Shown here piece after piece: positions 47,920 to 60,242 of a stretch of 64,000 bases of DNA; position 1 is the first letter of the stretch; each line of letters starts with the position of its first letter. The notes under the pieces were generated by a model that made no database searches, was not told where the DNA came from, and was given only the letters and a program-made list of their open reading frames with translations. The position numbers were made by a program, and so were the translations under genes. The stretch is taken from contig NZ_JACHHI010000001.1 of NCBI RefSeq assembly GCF_014207605.1, positions 1 through 64,000 of the forward strand, given 5' to 3'. Source of the DNA: Negativicoccus succinicivorans (GTDB lineage Bacteria; Bacillota; Negativicutes; Veillonellales; Negativicoccaceae).

Positions 47920-50121
47920 ATGACAGATTACTTTACTTCATTGAACGACAAGCAGCGCGAAGGCGTGCAAACGATTCAAGGCCCGGTTTTGATTTTGGCG
48001 GGCGCCGGTTCGGGCAAAACCAAAGCCTTAACCAGTCGCATTGCGTACATGCTGGAGCAGGGGATTTCGCCGCAGGAAATTTTGGCGATTACCTTTACCA
48101 ATAAAGCGGCGAAGGAAATGAAAGAGCGCGTAAAAAAATTAGTGGGAGCGTCAGCGGATCATATGTGGATCAGCACTTTCCACTCGTTTGGCGCGCGTTT
48201 TTTACGGCGCGAAATCGATGTCATACCGCCGTATACGCGCCAATTCACGATCTATGATGCGCAAGACAGCCAACAGGTCGTCAAAGGCATTTTAAAAGAG
48301 ATGAACCTCGACGATAAGCAGTTTGCGCCGAATGCGTTACAGGCGCGCATTTCCAATGCGAAAAATAATTTGCAAAACGCGCGGGCGGCGCAAGAAGCGG
48401 CGGACGATTTCTTTGCGGAAAAAGCCGCTGAAGTTTACGCTCGCTATGAAGCGATATTGCAAGCCAACAATGCGTTGGATTTCGATGATCTATTGCTACT
48501 GCCGGCGGTTATTTTGCAACGTCATGCGGATGTGCGTAAGGCGTATCAGAACCGCTTTCGTTATATTTTGATCGATGAGTATCAGGATACCAACCACGCA
48601 CAATACGTTCTGACCCAAATGCTGGTCGGCCCCGAGCAAAATCTTTGCGTGGTCGGCGATGTGGACCAGAGTATTTACTCATGGCGCGGCGCCGATGTGC
48701 AGAATATTATTGATTTTCAACGGGATTATCCGCGGGCGAAAGTATTGAAACTCGAGCAGAATTATCGCTCGACGCAGACAATTTTGAATGCGGCTAATCA
48801 TGTCATTGAAAATAATGAGCACCGCCCCAGCAAAAATCTTTGGACGGATCAGGCGGATGGCGAGCCGATTTACTACTACGAAGCGGTTTCCGAAACGGAC
48901 GAAGCGCAGTTTTGCGCCGGTGAAATGCAGCGTCTGGTGAGTGAAACTCCCGCGAAATACGGCGATATGGCGGTGTTGTACCGCACCAATGCGCAGTCGC
49001 GCGCGATGGAAGAAGCGTTGGTACGACGCGGTATCGCCTATACCATTGTCGGGGGGACGCGCTTTTACGATCGCCAGGAAATCAAAGATGTGTTGGCGTA
49101 TTTAAAAGTGTTGCAAAATCCGCGCGACGATGTCAGCGTGGAGCGCATTATCAATGTTCCAAAACGCGGTATCGGCACCACTACGGTAAGCCGCGTTAAG
49201 GACGCCGCGCGGCTACAGGGCGTGTCGCTGTTTGAAATGATTATGGCCGCGGACGGAATTGAGTCGTTAAATGCCGGTACGCGCAAAAAGCTGAGTGCTT
49301 TCAGTGTTTTGATGTTGGATTTGATGAATACGGCGACGACCGAAAGCGTCACTGATCTCTTGGAAGCAGTGCTGGCGCATACCGAATTGATTACCAGCCT
49401 CTTAAATGATACGGATCCGCGCGCGCAAAGCCGCGTCGAGAACATCGGCGAATTGGTGTCCGTTGCCAAAACTTACGAAGATGAAACGGAAGAGCCCACG
49501 TTACAAGGCTTTTTGGAACAGGTCGCGCTGGTAAATGACGTCGATACATTTGAAGAAAGTAGCGAAAAGGTTACCTTGATGACGTTGCACAGCGCCAAAG
49601 GTTTGGAATTTCCCATCGTCTTTTTGATCGGTATGGATGAAGGACTTTTCCCGCATGCGCGGACGCTTTTCGCGCCGGATGAACTGGAAGAAGAGCGGCG
49701 TTTATGCTACGTCGGGATCACGCGTGCGGAAAAAATTTTATATTTGACGCACGCCAGTTCCCGCACCGTGTTCGGCAGCACCAATCCGTACTTGGTGAGT
49801 CGTTTTGTCGGTGAAATCCCTGAAGATCTGATTGAAAAGAAAGAAAATAAAAACCGTATCCGTTGGGGACAGGCCGATCGGGCGAAACGAACCGGCCAAC
49901 GTGTAGTCAGCAACGCTTCTGTCGGTGTCACCGCGCCGAAAGGCAAGGTTAACGCCCGCTATGACTGGCGGGTCGGCGATCGGGCGCGCCATACGAAGTG
50001 GGGGCTCGGTACGGTGGTGGAAGTGCGCGGTGAAGGCGAACGCATGCAATTAAAATTAGAATTTCCGGGCAGGCAGGTGCGCCTGGTAATGGTAAAATTC
50101 GCACCTTTAACAAAGGAGTAA
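47920..50121 (+). CDS. pcrA: ATP-dependent DNA helicase PcrA/UvrD
   Basis: 733 residues from the ATG at 47920, with GGGAG upstream (the earlier TTG is in the terminator). Superfamily 1A motifs are complete: LAGAGSGKTKALTSRI, FTNKAAKEMKERV, VGDVDQSIYSWRGAD, LEQNYRSTQTIL and TLHSAKGLEFPIVF. The C-terminal RNA-polymerase-binding Tudor-like end is visible (DWRVGDRARHTKWGLGTVVEV). It acts in repair and replication restart, next to ligA as in many Firmicutes. Confidence 0.95.
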   Translation: MTDYFTSLNDKQREGVQTIQGPVLILAGAGSGKTKALTSRIAYMLEQGISPQEILAITFTNKAAKEMKERVKKLVGASADHMWISTFHSFGARFLRREIDVIPPYTRQFTIYDAQDSQQVVKGILKEMNLDDKQFAPNALQARISNAKNNLQNARAAQEAADDFFAEKAAEVYARYEAILQANNALDFDDLLLLPAVILQRHADVRKAYQNRFRYILIDEYQDTNHAQYVLTQMLVGPEQNLCVVGDVDQSIYSWRGADVQNIIDFQRDYPRAKVLKLEQNYRSTQTILNAANHVIENNEHRPSKNLWTDQADGEPIYYYEAVSETDEAQFCAGEMQRLVSETPAKYGDMAVLYRTNAQSRAMEEALVRRGIAYTIVGGTRFYDRQEIKDVLAYLKVLQNPRDDVSVERIINVPKRGIGTTTVSRVKDAARLQGVSLFEMIMAADGIESLNAGTRKKLSAFSVLMLDLMNTATTESVTDLLEAVLAHTELITSLLNDTDPRAQSRVENIGELVSVAKTYEDETEEPTLQGFLEQVALVNDVDTFEESSEKVTLMTLHSAKGLEFPIVFLIGMDEGLFPHARTLFAPDELEEERRLCYVGITRAEKILYLTHASSRTVFGSTNPYLVSRFVGEIPEDLIEKKENKNRIRWGQADRAKRTGQRVVSNASVGVTAPKGKVNARYDWRVGDRARHTKWGLGTVVEVRGEGERMQLKLEFPGRQVRLVMVKFAPLTKE

Positions 50122-52137
<2,016 letters not shown>

Positions 52138-52167
52138 TTTTACCCGCGATACCAATACCAGCTATGC

Positions 52168-52173
52168 TATAAT
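52168..52173 (+). promoter_or_regulatory. Probable -10 box of the gatCAB operon
   Basis: TATAAT preceded by TATGC, 26 bases before gatC. No good -35 is seen. Confidence 0.45.
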
Positions 52174-52198
52174 AAAGCCATTATGAGGAGGGAATGCC

Positions 52199-52483
52199 AT
52201 GGAATTAACAGCGGCAGAAATGGTTAAGGTGGCGCACCTTGCGCGTTTGGAATGGGATCCGAAACGGGCGGCGACACTGGGTCAGTCGTTGAATACGATT
52301 TTAACCTATATGGAAGAACTCAATGAATTGGACACATCAAATGTTCCGCCGACTGTACATGCGGTGGAATTAACCAATGTGTGGCGGGAAGATGTTCCGC
52401 AACCGTCTCTGGATCATGAAAAGGCTTTGCAGAACGCTCCGGAACGTGACGGACGTTATTTCAAAGTACCGAAACTTATGTAG
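52199..52483 (+). CDS. gatC: Asp/Glu-tRNA(Asn/Gln) amidotransferase subunit C
   Basis: 94 residues. MVKVAHLARLEWD near the start, then LNTILTYMEELNELDTSNVPPT and the end RDGRYFKVPKLM, are standard GatC features. It stabilises the GatAB complex that makes Gln-tRNA and Asn-tRNA by amidation. First gene of gatCAB, with GAGGAGGG before the ATG. Confidence 0.95.
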   Translation: MELTAAEMVKVAHLARLEWDPKRAATLGQSLNTILTYMEELNELDTSNVPPTVHAVELTNVWREDVPQPSLDHEKALQNAPERDGRYFKVPKLM

Positions 52484-52498
52484 GGATGGAGGATTATT

Positions 52499-53959
52499 GT
52501 GAACGCGTGGACCATACATGAAAGTCATCGCCGTCTGCTTGCCAAAGAGATCTCGGCGGTGGAATTAACAAAACAGATTATTCAGCATAAAGAAAAGGTG
52601 GAGCCGGAAATTCACGCTTATCTGCACGATACGCATGAGCGTGCGCTGGCGGCCGCCCAAAAAGTCGATGATAAAATTGCCGCCGGCGAAACGATTGCTC
52701 CTCTCGCGGGCGTTCCGGGCGCACTCAAAGACAATCTTTGCAGTGACGGTGAACCGGTCGGCGCAGCGTCAAAAATTTTGGAACATTTTATCGCGCCGTA
52801 CAATGCGACGGTCGTTGAAAAATTACAGGCGCAAGATTATGTATCCCTCGGCAAATTGAACATGGACGAATTCGCGATGGGCAGTTCGACGGAAAACTCG
52901 GCCTACGGCCCTTCCAAAAATCCGTGGAATACGGAATGCGTGCCCGGCGGCTCCAGCGGCGGCAGCGCGGCGGCGGTAGCGGCACGTTCGGCATTGTGGG
53001 CATTGGGCTCGGACACCGGCGGATCGATTCGTCAGCCGGCTTCCTATTGCGGTTTGGTCGGGTTGAAACCGACATACGGATTGGTTTCCCGTTACGGTCT
53101 GCTGGCATTTGCCTCTTCCCTCGATCAAATCGGACCGTTGACGCAGGATGTTACCGACTGCGCCATCGTATTGAATGCGATCGCCGGTCACGATCCGAAG
53201 GATTCGACCAGTATCGCAGGGGAACGCCCCGACTATACGAACGCGCTGCAAAGCGATGTCAAAGGTTTGCGCATCGGCGTACCGGCGGAATATTTTACGG
53301 ACGGTATTAAGCCGGAAGTGAAAAAAGCGGTCGAAGATGCGTTGAAGACGTATGAAGAATTGGGTGCGGAAATCGTTCCGGTTTCATTGCCGCGCGCTAA
53401 ATATGCTATTTCCGCTTACTATATCGTGGCACCGGCGGAAGCCAGCTCCAACCTCGCCCGTTATGACGGCGTCGGTTTTGGGTTGCGCGTACCGGGCGAA
53501 AATTTGATTGAAATGTACAAAAAAACCCGTTCCGAAGGTTTCGGGGCGGAAGTGCAGCGCCGTATTATGCTCGGCACGTATGTATTGAGCGCCGGCTATT
53601 ATGATGCCTACTATATGAAGGCGTTGAAAGTACGCACACTGATTAAAGAAGACTTTGCCAACGCGTTTTCCAAAGCGGATATTTTAGTTACGCCGACGGT
53701 GCCGGATACGGCATTCCGCTTCGGTGATAAAATCAATGATCCGCTGGCCATGTATATGGAAGACGTCTGCACGGTACCGGTCAATCTGGCGGGCATTCCG
53801 GCGCTCAGCATGAATTGCGGATTTGCCGACGGCATGCCGATCGGGATGCAGTTGATCGGCCCCAACTTGAGTGAAGAACGGCTCTTGCAAGCGGCCTATA
53901 CATTTGAGCAGGCGCGGCCGGATACGCAAAAAGTAGCGGCTCTGGGAGAGGTGAAGTAA
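52499..53959 (+). CDS. gatA: Asp/Glu-tRNA(Asn/Gln) amidotransferase subunit A
   Basis: 486 residues from a GTG with GGAGG upstream. The amidase-signature residues are present: Lys in [12 protein letters not shown], the first Ser in [14 protein letters not shown] and the catalytic Ser in [16 protein letters not shown]. It frees ammonia from glutamine, which passes to GatB. It overlaps gatB by one base (TAATG). Confidence 0.96.
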   Translation: MNAWTIHESHRRLLAKEISAVELTKQIIQHKEKVEPEIHAYLHDTHERALAAAQKVDDKIAAGETIAPLAGVPGALKDNLCSDGEPVGAASKILEHFIAPYNATVVEKLQAQDYVSLGKLNMDEFAMGSSTENSAYGPSKNPWNTECVPGGSSGGSAAAVAARSALWALGSDTGGSIRQPASYCGLVGLKPTYGLVSRYGLLAFASSLDQIGPLTQDVTDCAIVLNAIAGHDPKDSTSIAGERPDYTNALQSDVKGLRIGVPAEYFTDGIKPEVKKAVEDALKTYEELGAEIVPVSLPRAKYAISAYYIVAPAEASSNLARYDGVGFGLRVPGENLIEMYKKTRSEGFGAEVQRRIMLGTYVLSAGYYDAYYMKALKVRTLIKEDFANAFSKADILVTPTVPDTAFRFGDKINDPLAMYMEDVCTVPVNLAGIPALSMNCGFADGMPIGMQLIGPNLSEERLLQAAYTFEQARPDTQKVAALGEVK

Positions 53960-55401
53960 TGAAGTACGAAAGTGTTATCGGCTTAGAAGTCCATACCGAA
54001 TTAAAAACGGCAACAAAAATTTTCTGCGGCTGCAAAACCACATTCGGCGCGGAACCGAACTCGAATGTGTGCCCCGTTTGCTTGGGCCTGCCGGGAGTGC
54101 TGCCGGTTCTCAACAAAAAAGTCGTCGACTTTGCTATTCGTGCCGGCCTGGCATTGAACTGCAAAATCGCCAACTTTACGAAATTTGACCGTAAAAATTA
54201 TTACTATCCCGATTTGCCGAAAAACTTCCAAACTTCGCAATACGATTTGCCGATTTGCGAACACGGCTATTTGGATATCGAAGTAGACGGTGAGACACGT
54301 CGCATCGGCATTACCCGTATCCATATGGAAGAAGACGCTGGCAAACTGGTGCACAGCGGCACGACCATTACGGATTCTGATTCATCCAATGTCGACTATA
54401 ACCGTACCGGCGTACCGTTGTTGGAAATCGTTTCGGAACCGGATCTGCGCAGCGGTGCCGAAGCAGCCGCGTATATGGAAAAACTCCGCTCGATTTTGGA
54501 ATATATCGCGGTTTCCGACGTCAAGATGGAAGAGGGCAGCCTGCGTTGCGATGCTAACGTTTCCGTGCGCCCGGTAGGCGAAACCAAACTCGGCACTAAA
54601 GTGGAAATGAAAAACATCAACTCGATTCGCGGCGTAGCACGCAGCATCGAGTATGAAGCCCAACGCCAGGCGGAAGCCCTGGAAGACGGCGAAAAAATTG
54701 TACAGGAAACGCGTACCTGGGACGAAAGCAAAGGTACGACAGCAACGATGCGTGTCAAAGAAGAAGCGGACGATTATCGCTACTTCCCGGAACCGGACCT
54801 GGTGCCGTTCACGATTTCCGATGAATACATCGAAAGCGTTCGGCAGGCATTGCCGGAACTTCCGGATGCACGCAAAGCCCGTTTAATGCAGGAACACGGA
54901 CTTTCCGATTATGACGCGGGCATCATTACCCTTTCGCGCTCGATGGCGGAATATTTTGACGAACTCGTAGCCGCCGGTGCGGATGCGAAAGAAGGCGCGA
55001 ACTGGCTGATGGGCGATTTTTCGATGCTGCTGAACGAAGCCGGTAAAACCCCGGCTATGGCGCCGGTTCGTCCGCAGGGACTCGCGGGAATGCTGGCCAA
55101 GATCGCTGACGGAACCATTTCCGGTAAAATCGCTAAAACTGTTTTCCGCGATATGTGGGAACAGGGTAAATCGGCGGATGAGATCATTGAAGCGAAAGGT
55201 TTGAAACAGATCTCCGATACCGGTGAATTAACGCAGTTGATTCATGACGTGGTCGCCGCTAACCCGCAATCGGTAGAAGATTATCGTGCGGGCAAGAAAA
55301 AAGCAATCGGCTTTTTAGTCGGCCAGATCATGAAAAAAACGAAAGGCCGCGCTAATCCGCAGGTAGTGAACCAGCTCTTGGTCAAAGAATTGCAGGAGTA
55401 A
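53959..55401 (+). CDS. gatB: Asp/Glu-tRNA(Asn/Gln) amidotransferase subunit B
   Basis: 480 residues. [10 protein letters not shown] at the start, zinc Cys pairs FCGC and CPVCLGLPG, then [16 protein letters not shown] and [11 protein letters not shown], are the GatB core. The C-terminal YqeY-like helical tail binds tRNA. It activates the tRNA-bound Glu or Asp for amidation. Confidence 0.96.
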   Translation: MKYESVIGLEVHTELKTATKIFCGCKTTFGAEPNSNVCPVCLGLPGVLPVLNKKVVDFAIRAGLALNCKIANFTKFDRKNYYYPDLPKNFQTSQYDLPICEHGYLDIEVDGETRRIGITRIHMEEDAGKLVHSGTTITDSDSSNVDYNRTGVPLLEIVSEPDLRSGAEAAAYMEKLRSILEYIAVSDVKMEEGSLRCDANVSVRPVGETKLGTKVEMKNINSIRGVARSIEYEAQRQAEALEDGEKIVQETRTWDESKGTTATMRVKEEADDYRYFPEPDLVPFTISDEYIESVRQALPELPDARKARLMQEHGLSDYDAGIITLSRSMAEYFDELVAAGADAKEGANWLMGDFSMLLNEAGKTPAMAPVRPQGLAGMLAKIADGTISGKIAKTVFRDMWEQGKSADEIIEAKGLKQISDTGELTQLIHDVVAANPQSVEDYRAGKKKAIGFLVGQIMKKTKGRANPQVVNQLLVKELQE

Positions 55402-55404
55402 ACT

Positions 55405-55701
55405 ATGTGGCAGGAACAACATACAGAAAAAACAACCCGTGCGGATGAACCGCGCGTGATTAGCAAAAAAGAACGCGATGCATTTCACGGCACGACCTTC
55501 GATGCCGAAGGAACCGCCGAAGATACGAAAAGCACACGCGTGATTGTACGACGTTGGGAAGATTTGCCGCTGCCTGTGAAACTGGCGGTGGCGGGAGCCG
55601 GTTTGTTATTTGGTATGGTGTTTTTGGGGTTTAGCGGTATTTTTATTGTGATCGCACTTGTGGCAGCTGCTCTTTCATGGGTAGGCAGCTTTTTGCAGTA
55701 A
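55405..55701 (+). CDS. Small membrane protein of unknown function
   Basis: 98 residues, starting 3 bases after gatB. A polar N-terminal half (EEHTEKTTRADEPRVISKKERDAFHG-like, with DAEGTAEDTKSTRVIVRRWED) is followed by two hydrophobic segments (VKLAVAGAGLLFGMVFLGF and SGIFIVIALVAAALSWVGSFL). It is cotranscribed with gatCAB. Similar small two-helix proteins occur in Negativicutes without assigned function. Confidence 0.65.
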   Translation: MWQEQHTEKTTRADEPRVISKKERDAFHGTTFDAEGTAEDTKSTRVIVRRWEDLPLPVKLAVAGAGLLFGMVFLGFSGIFIVIALVAAALSWVGSFLQ

Positions 55702-55731
55702 TAAAAAACGGGCTTTGGCCCGTTTTTTATT
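55702..55731 (+). terminator. Terminator of the gatCAB operon
   Basis: Stem AAAAAACGGGC / GCCCGTTTTTT around TTTG. Confidence 0.88.
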
Positions 55732-55762
55732 GCCGCCATGTTTTCACGATATCTCACAGCAG

Positions 55763-55792
55763 TTGGCGTCTCGACAATGGATCAGATATAAT
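55763..55792 (+). promoter_or_regulatory. Promoter of the scpA operon
   Basis: TTGGCG (55763-55768), 18 bases, TATAAT (55787-55792), 28 bases before scpA. Confidence 0.55.
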
Positions 55793-55819
55793 AAAGATTA
55801 TGAGATAAGGGTGTGACCT

Positions 55820-56539
55820 ATGGCAGTTAGTACGGTGCAATTTAATTTACCGGTGTTTAACGGACCGCTGGATTTATTATTGCACTTAATCCGCAAACAA
55901 AAAATTGATATTTACGATATTCCGATCCAAACGGTGACGGTGCAATATATGGATTATTTAGCGCGCGCGGAAGCATTTAATTTGCAGTTGGGAACGGAAT
56001 TTTTCCAAATGGCCGCAACGCTCTTAGCGATCAAGGCGCGCAGTCTGCTGCCCAAAGCACCCGCGGAAGAAGAGGAAGAAGATCCGCGGCAAGAACTTGC
56101 CGAGAGATTGATCGCATGGGAGCATATTCAAACGGTAAAAAGTGAAATTGAAACACGCTTGGCGGAGAATGCGTTTTTTCTGGAAAAAGAACCTACGCCT
56201 TTACAAGCTTCGGAGTATACGCTGCGCGTCAGTATGGAACGATTAGCCGGTGTTTGGCAGCGGTTGACTCAAAAAGAAGAGCCGGCAGAGGCGGATTGGC
56301 AACCGATCCCGGAGTTGGATCCCAAACCGTTGCGAGAAGCATTTTTAAAAGCGATGCAACATGGCTCGGTGGATCTTATTCCATACTTTGAAAAACTGGC
56401 CAATCGTTGGGAACAACTGACGCTGTTTTTAGAAGTTTTAGAAATGATTTGGCAGGGAACGATTATGGTGCGGGAAATCGGTACAGGCATTTATGTGGAG
56501 AGATTAGGTTATGGCAACGGAACAACTCGCAGCACTTGA
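55820..56539 (+). CDS. scpA: Segregation and condensation protein A
   Basis: 239 residues. FNGPLDLLLHLIRKQKIDIYDIPI is the diagnostic kleisin N-terminus of ScpA, and LLAIKARSLLPK follows. It joins SMC heads in the condensin complex that folds and segregates the chromosome. It overlaps scpB by 29 bases. Confidence 0.95.
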   Translation: MAVSTVQFNLPVFNGPLDLLLHLIRKQKIDIYDIPIQTVTVQYMDYLARAEAFNLQLGTEFFQMAATLLAIKARSLLPKAPAEEEEEDPRQELAERLIAWEHIQTVKSEIETRLAENAFFLEKEPTPLQASEYTLRVSMERLAGVWQRLTQKEEPAEADWQPIPELDPKPLREAFLKAMQHGSVDLIPYFEKLANRWEQLTLFLEVLEMIWQGTIMVREIGTGIYVERLGYGNGTTRST

Positions 56540-57044
56540 AGCGCTGCTCTTTATTGCCGGTGAACCGGTGTCGACGACGCAAGCAGCAGAAGTACTCAAC
56601 GTCGGTACGAGTGAAGCGACGCAACTTTGTCAGGAGCTTGCCGACCGATACGCCGCCCGATCGCAGTCAGGTCTGCTGGTACAGGAGACTGCGGGAGGTT
56701 GGCGCTTATGTACGCGACCGGAGTACGGTAAGCTGTTGGCCGAACGTTACGCGCCGCCGCTCCATTTGAGTAAAGCGGCGTTGGAAGTGCTGGCCATTGT
56801 GGCGTTGCAAGCACCCGTGACGCGGCAGCAAATTGACGGTTTACGTGGGGTTTCAAGCGAACGGACGCTGGCGAATTTGCTGGAAAAGAATTTAATTATG
56901 GAGATCGGCCGCGCCGAATTGCCGGGACGACCGATTTTATATGATGTCACGCCGTATTTTAAGCGCAAAACAAATTGGCGGGACTATTATCAGAAGCAGG
57001 GAGTAAACGAAAACGATGAGAGAACGTCTTCAGAAATTGATTAG
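56511..57044 (+). CDS. scpB: Segregation and condensation protein B
   Basis: 177 residues. LEALLFIAGEPVSTTQAAEVLNV and the second winged-helix (LEVLAIVALQAPVTRQQIDGLRGV) are typical of ScpB, the dimer that binds ScpA. It overlaps the rluB gene by 29 bases. Confidence 0.94.
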   Translation: MATEQLAALEALLFIAGEPVSTTQAAEVLNVGTSEATQLCQELADRYAARSQSGLLVQETAGGWRLCTRPEYGKLLAERYAPPLHLSKAALEVLAIVALQAPVTRQQIDGLRGVSSERTLANLLEKNLIMEIGRAELPGRPILYDVTPYFKRKTNWRDYYQKQGVNENDERTSSEID

Positions 57045-57744
57045 CCAAGCGGGGTTGGCATCCCGTCGGGCGGCTGAAACGATGATTATCGAAGGGCGAG
57101 TTAAAGTAAACGGTAAAGTAGTGAGCGAACTGGGTCAAAAAGCGGATCTTACACGCGACACGATTATTGTCGACGGCAAAAAAATTGAACGGGAACCGCT
57201 GCAGTATTTCCTGTTTAATAAACCCAAAGGGGTCATCACTACTTTAAGCGATCCTGAGGGCCGGACGACGGTATTGGAATATTTCAAAAAAGAAAAAGTT
57301 CGCCTGTATCCGGTCGGTCGATTGGATCTGAACACGGAGGGCTTACTGCTTTTGACCAATGACGGTGACCTGACCAACCGGTTAGAACACCCGTCGTCAG
57401 AAGTGGAAAAAGAATACGAAATTAAAATTAAAGGCCGAGTACCGGATAAAATGCTTACGGCATTTCGCGAAGGCGTGCCGTTGGAAGACGGCATAACCGC
57501 TCCCGCAAAAGTAAGCGAGGCTGTTTTTGATGTCAAGACAGGACTTTCGACCATTGTTCTCACTATTCATGAAGGTCGCAATCGTCAAGTGCGCCGTATG
57601 TGTGAGCACTTCGGTTTTCGCGTGCATAACTTGAAACGCACACGGTATGCGACCCTGACTTTGCAAGGCGTCAAGCGCGGCAGCTATCGAGCGTTGACAG
57701 CCAATGAAATAAGCGATCTTAAAGCGCAGGTTACGCATGCGTAA
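57016..57744 (+). CDS. rluB: 23S rRNA pseudouridine synthase RluB-type
   Basis: 242 residues. An N-terminal S4 domain (RLQKLISQAGLASRRAAETMI) precedes the RsuA/RluB catalytic core: LFNKPKGVITTLSDPEGR and VGRLDLNTEGLLLLTND with the catalytic Asp. LTIHEGRNRQVRRMCEHFG is near the end. It modifies 23S rRNA uridine. Usual neighbour of scpAB. Confidence 0.93.
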   Translation: MRERLQKLISQAGLASRRAAETMIIEGRVKVNGKVVSELGQKADLTRDTIIVDGKKIEREPLQYFLFNKPKGVITTLSDPEGRTTVLEYFKKEKVRLYPVGRLDLNTEGLLLLTNDGDLTNRLEHPSSEVEKEYEIKIKGRVPDKMLTAFREGVPLEDGITAPAKVSEAVFDVKTGLSTIVLTIHEGRNRQVRRMCEHFGFRVHNLKRTRYATLTLQGVKRGSYRALTANEISDLKAQVTHA

Positions 57745-58981
57745 TGTTGTTGTGATCGGTGGCGGCTGCGCCGGGCAAATGGCGGCGTATGCAGCTCAAA
57801 CGGCGGGCGCACGAGTGATTTTACTGGAAAAAATGCCGCAACTCGGTCTTAAAATGGGGATCACCGGCAAAGGACGCTGCAATCTGACGAATGCCGCGTC
57901 TATGGAGGAACTTATTCGCCAGACGCCGGGCAACGGTAAATTTTTGTACAGCGCCTACCATACTTTTACGAATACGGATTTGCTTTCGTTACTTGCGTCA
58001 TGGGGCGTAAAAACAAAGGTGGAACGGGGCGGCCGTGTATTTCCCGAATCCGACTCCGCACAGGAGGTCCGTCGTGCGTTTCGTACGGCGCTCACCAAAG
58101 CGGGGGTGGAGATTCATACGGAAGCATCTGTGCGCGAAATTCACCGAGAGGGTACTGCGTTTGAAGTGACAACCGCGGAACGTACTTGGCCGGCGGCGGC
58201 TGTGATTATGACAACCGGGGGTGCTTCATATCCGCAAACCGGCTCCGACGGTAGCGGACATGAATTGGCGAAAGGATTGGGGCACACTTTAATACCGCTA
58301 CGTCCTTCCCTGATTCCGCTTGTCTGTGAAGAAGCATGGTGCAAAGCATTGCAGGGACTTTCGTTGCGTAACGTCGAACTCACATTGCACATTGACGGTA
58401 AAGCGAAACAGACTTTGCGCGGCGAAATGCTTTTTACGCATTTTGGCGTATCGGGACCGATTGTCTTGCGTTTAAGTGATGCGGCTTCGCGGGCGTTGCA
58501 AAAAAACAAGAAAGTAACGCTTTCTTTGAATGTAAAGCCGGCTCTTGCGCCCGAGGTATTGGATGCCCGACTCCAGCGAGACTTGGAAAAAAATCATTTA
58601 CAGCAAATGAGTAATGCCTTGCGCGATTTATTGCCGCAGCGTTTGATTGTACCGATGTTGCAGGCGGCCGGGATTGGAAGTGACGTTAAGGCGGCGGATC
58701 TTTCCCGCTCGGAACGGTTACGCTTAGGTCAAGCGTTGCAAAACCTATCGTTGACGGTGACGGGCACACGACCGTTGCGCGAAGCGATTGTTACAGCGGG
58801 AGGCATCAGCACCAAAGAAGTAAATCCCAAAACAATGGAGTCGAAAATTGTGCCAGGCATTTATTTTGCCGGCGAGATCTTGGATGTCCATGCGTTTACG
58901 GGAGGATATAATTTACAGGCAGCGTTTTCTACCGGCTACCTTGCGGGCGTTAGCGCGGCAGGAAAGGAGTCGGAGCAATGA
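57737..58981 (+). CDS. HI0933-family FAD/NAD(P)-binding oxidoreductase
   Basis: 414 residues. IGGGCAGQMAAYAAQTAGARVILLEK is the FAD-binding Rossmann motif, ITGKGRCNLTN the family signature and GGISTKEVNPKTMESKIVPGIYFAGEILD the C-terminal one. The reaction is not established for the family. It overlaps both rluB and cmk, as part of the same operon. Confidence 0.9.
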   Translation: MRNVVVIGGGCAGQMAAYAAQTAGARVILLEKMPQLGLKMGITGKGRCNLTNAASMEELIRQTPGNGKFLYSAYHTFTNTDLLSLLASWGVKTKVERGGRVFPESDSAQEVRRAFRTALTKAGVEIHTEASVREIHREGTAFEVTTAERTWPAAAVIMTTGGASYPQTGSDGSGHELAKGLGHTLIPLRPSLIPLVCEEAWCKALQGLSLRNVELTLHIDGKAKQTLRGEMLFTHFGVSGPIVLRLSDAASRALQKNKKVTLSLNVKPALAPEVLDARLQRDLEKNHLQQMSNALRDLLPQRLIVPMLQAAGIGSDVKAADLSRSERLRLGQALQNLSLTVTGTRPLREAIVTAGGISTKEVNPKTMESKIVPGIYFAGEILDVHAFTGGYNLQAAFSTGYLAGVSAAGKESEQ

Positions 58982-59655
58982 AAAAAATTGCGGTTGCGAT
59001 TGATGGCCCCGCGGGGGCCGGTAAAAGTACAGTCGCTAAAGCGCTGGCGAAACGACTGGGATATGTATACCTGGACACCGGGTCAATGTACCGGGCACTG
59101 ACTTGCGAATTACTGCATCGAGGCGTTCCGGTGGACCGGGAAGAAAAAGTCTGCTCCGTCGTCCAAAATTTAACGGTAGAAGTAAAAAATGATCAGGAAG
59201 AACTGATAGTGATGGTGGATGATCGTGATGTTTCCGCTCATATCCGTCGTCCGGAGGTATCGGCCTGTGTCTCACAGGTCGCCGCATATGCCTGCGTGCG
59301 CCAACACTTAGTCAAAGAGCAGCAGCGCCTTGCCGAAAACGGCGGTATCGTCATGGACGGGCGGGATATCGGCACAGTGGTGTTACCGCATGCCGAGCTG
59401 AAGGTGTTTTTAACGGCTTCCGTGGAAGAACGAGCTCGCCGGCGCTTGGTACAATGGAATGAAAACCACCCCGATGAGCCGCAGACAATGGCGCAAATCG
59501 TGCAAAATATTCAAGAACGCGATCGCAAGGATACGGAACGAGCTATTTCTCCCCTCAGACAAGCGGAAGATGCTATTTTGTTGGATACCACTTCGTTAAC
59601 TCGGGAAGAAACAATTGACACGCTTACGGCTATGGTAAAGAAGGTGACGGCATGA
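58978..59655 (+). CDS. cmk: Cytidylate kinase
   Basis: 225 residues. IDGPAGAGKSTVAKALAKRLGYVYLDTGSMYRA combines the P-loop and CMP-binding start. MDGRDIGTVVLPHAELKVFLTAS is the mid motif, and RDRKDTERAISPL the lid. It converts CMP and dCMP to the diphosphates. It overlaps the next gene by 4 bases. Confidence 0.96.
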   Translation: MKKIAVAIDGPAGAGKSTVAKALAKRLGYVYLDTGSMYRALTCELLHRGVPVDREEKVCSVVQNLTVEVKNDQEELIVMVDDRDVSAHIRRPEVSACVSQVAAYACVRQHLVKEQQRLAENGGIVMDGRDIGTVVLPHAELKVFLTASVEERARRRLVQWNENHPDEPQTMAQIVQNIQERDRKDTERAISPLRQAEDAILLDTTSLTREETIDTLTAMVKKVTA

Positions 59656-60239
59656 TCAAAAAATTTCTCCACCTGCTTGCAAAATTTTTATTTATTTTTT
59701 TGGGCGGTGCGAAAATAATCGGACAGGAGAATGTTCCGAAAGAAGGTGGGGTTATTATCGCGTCTAACCACAAAAGTAACTGGGATCCGCCGATCGTTTT
59801 TGCGGCCATGCCGAGGCAAGTGTATTTTTTGGCAAAAGAAGAATTATTTCGTAATTTTTTCCTGCGTCAATTTTTAAATGTTTTGGAAATGGTTCCTTTG
59901 CATCGCGGCAAAGTGGATCGCGCGGCGATGCGACAATCATTTGCGATTATTCGGCGCGGTGAGTTGCTGGGGATTTTTCCCGAAGGAACGAGAATTCGGC
60001 ATGAAGGTTTGGGTCCTTTCCACACCGGCATGGCTTCACTGGCGTTACGTCTTGGTGTGCCGATCGTTCCCGTAGCGGCAATTCACACCGTGCGGCCGTG
60101 GAGCAAATCGGTACCGGTGGTGGCCATTGGCGAACCGGTCATGGTGGAAAAAGATAAACCGACTCCCGAAAAAATTACAGAAGTTAATAATTTGATTAGA
60201 GAAAGAATAGAAAAACTTTATGAAATGTATAAAGGCTAA
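59652..60239 (+). CDS. plsC: 1-acyl-sn-glycerol-3-phosphate acyltransferase
   Basis: 195 residues. NHKSNWDPPIV is the HX4D catalytic motif and FPEGTRIRHEGLG the substrate motif of PlsC enzymes. An N-terminal hydrophobic segment (LLAKFLFIFLGG) anchors it to the membrane. It makes phosphatidic acid. It lies between cmk and ispH/rpsA, a common Firmicute order. Confidence 0.93.
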   Translation: MIKKFLHLLAKFLFIFLGGAKIIGQENVPKEGGVIIASNHKSNWDPPIVFAAMPRQVYFLAKEELFRNFFLRQFLNVLEMVPLHRGKVDRAAMRQSFAIIRRGELLGIFPEGTRIRHEGLGPFHTGMASLALRLGVPIVPVAAIHTVRPWSKSVPVVAIGEPVMVEKDKPTPEKITEVNNLIRERIEKLYEMYKG

Positions 60240-60242
60240 GAT

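Noticed and set aside
47886..48104. 72-codon plus-strand frame at the pcrA start
   Set aside because: Starts inside a terminator and overlaps the conserved P-loop region of the helicase in another frame.
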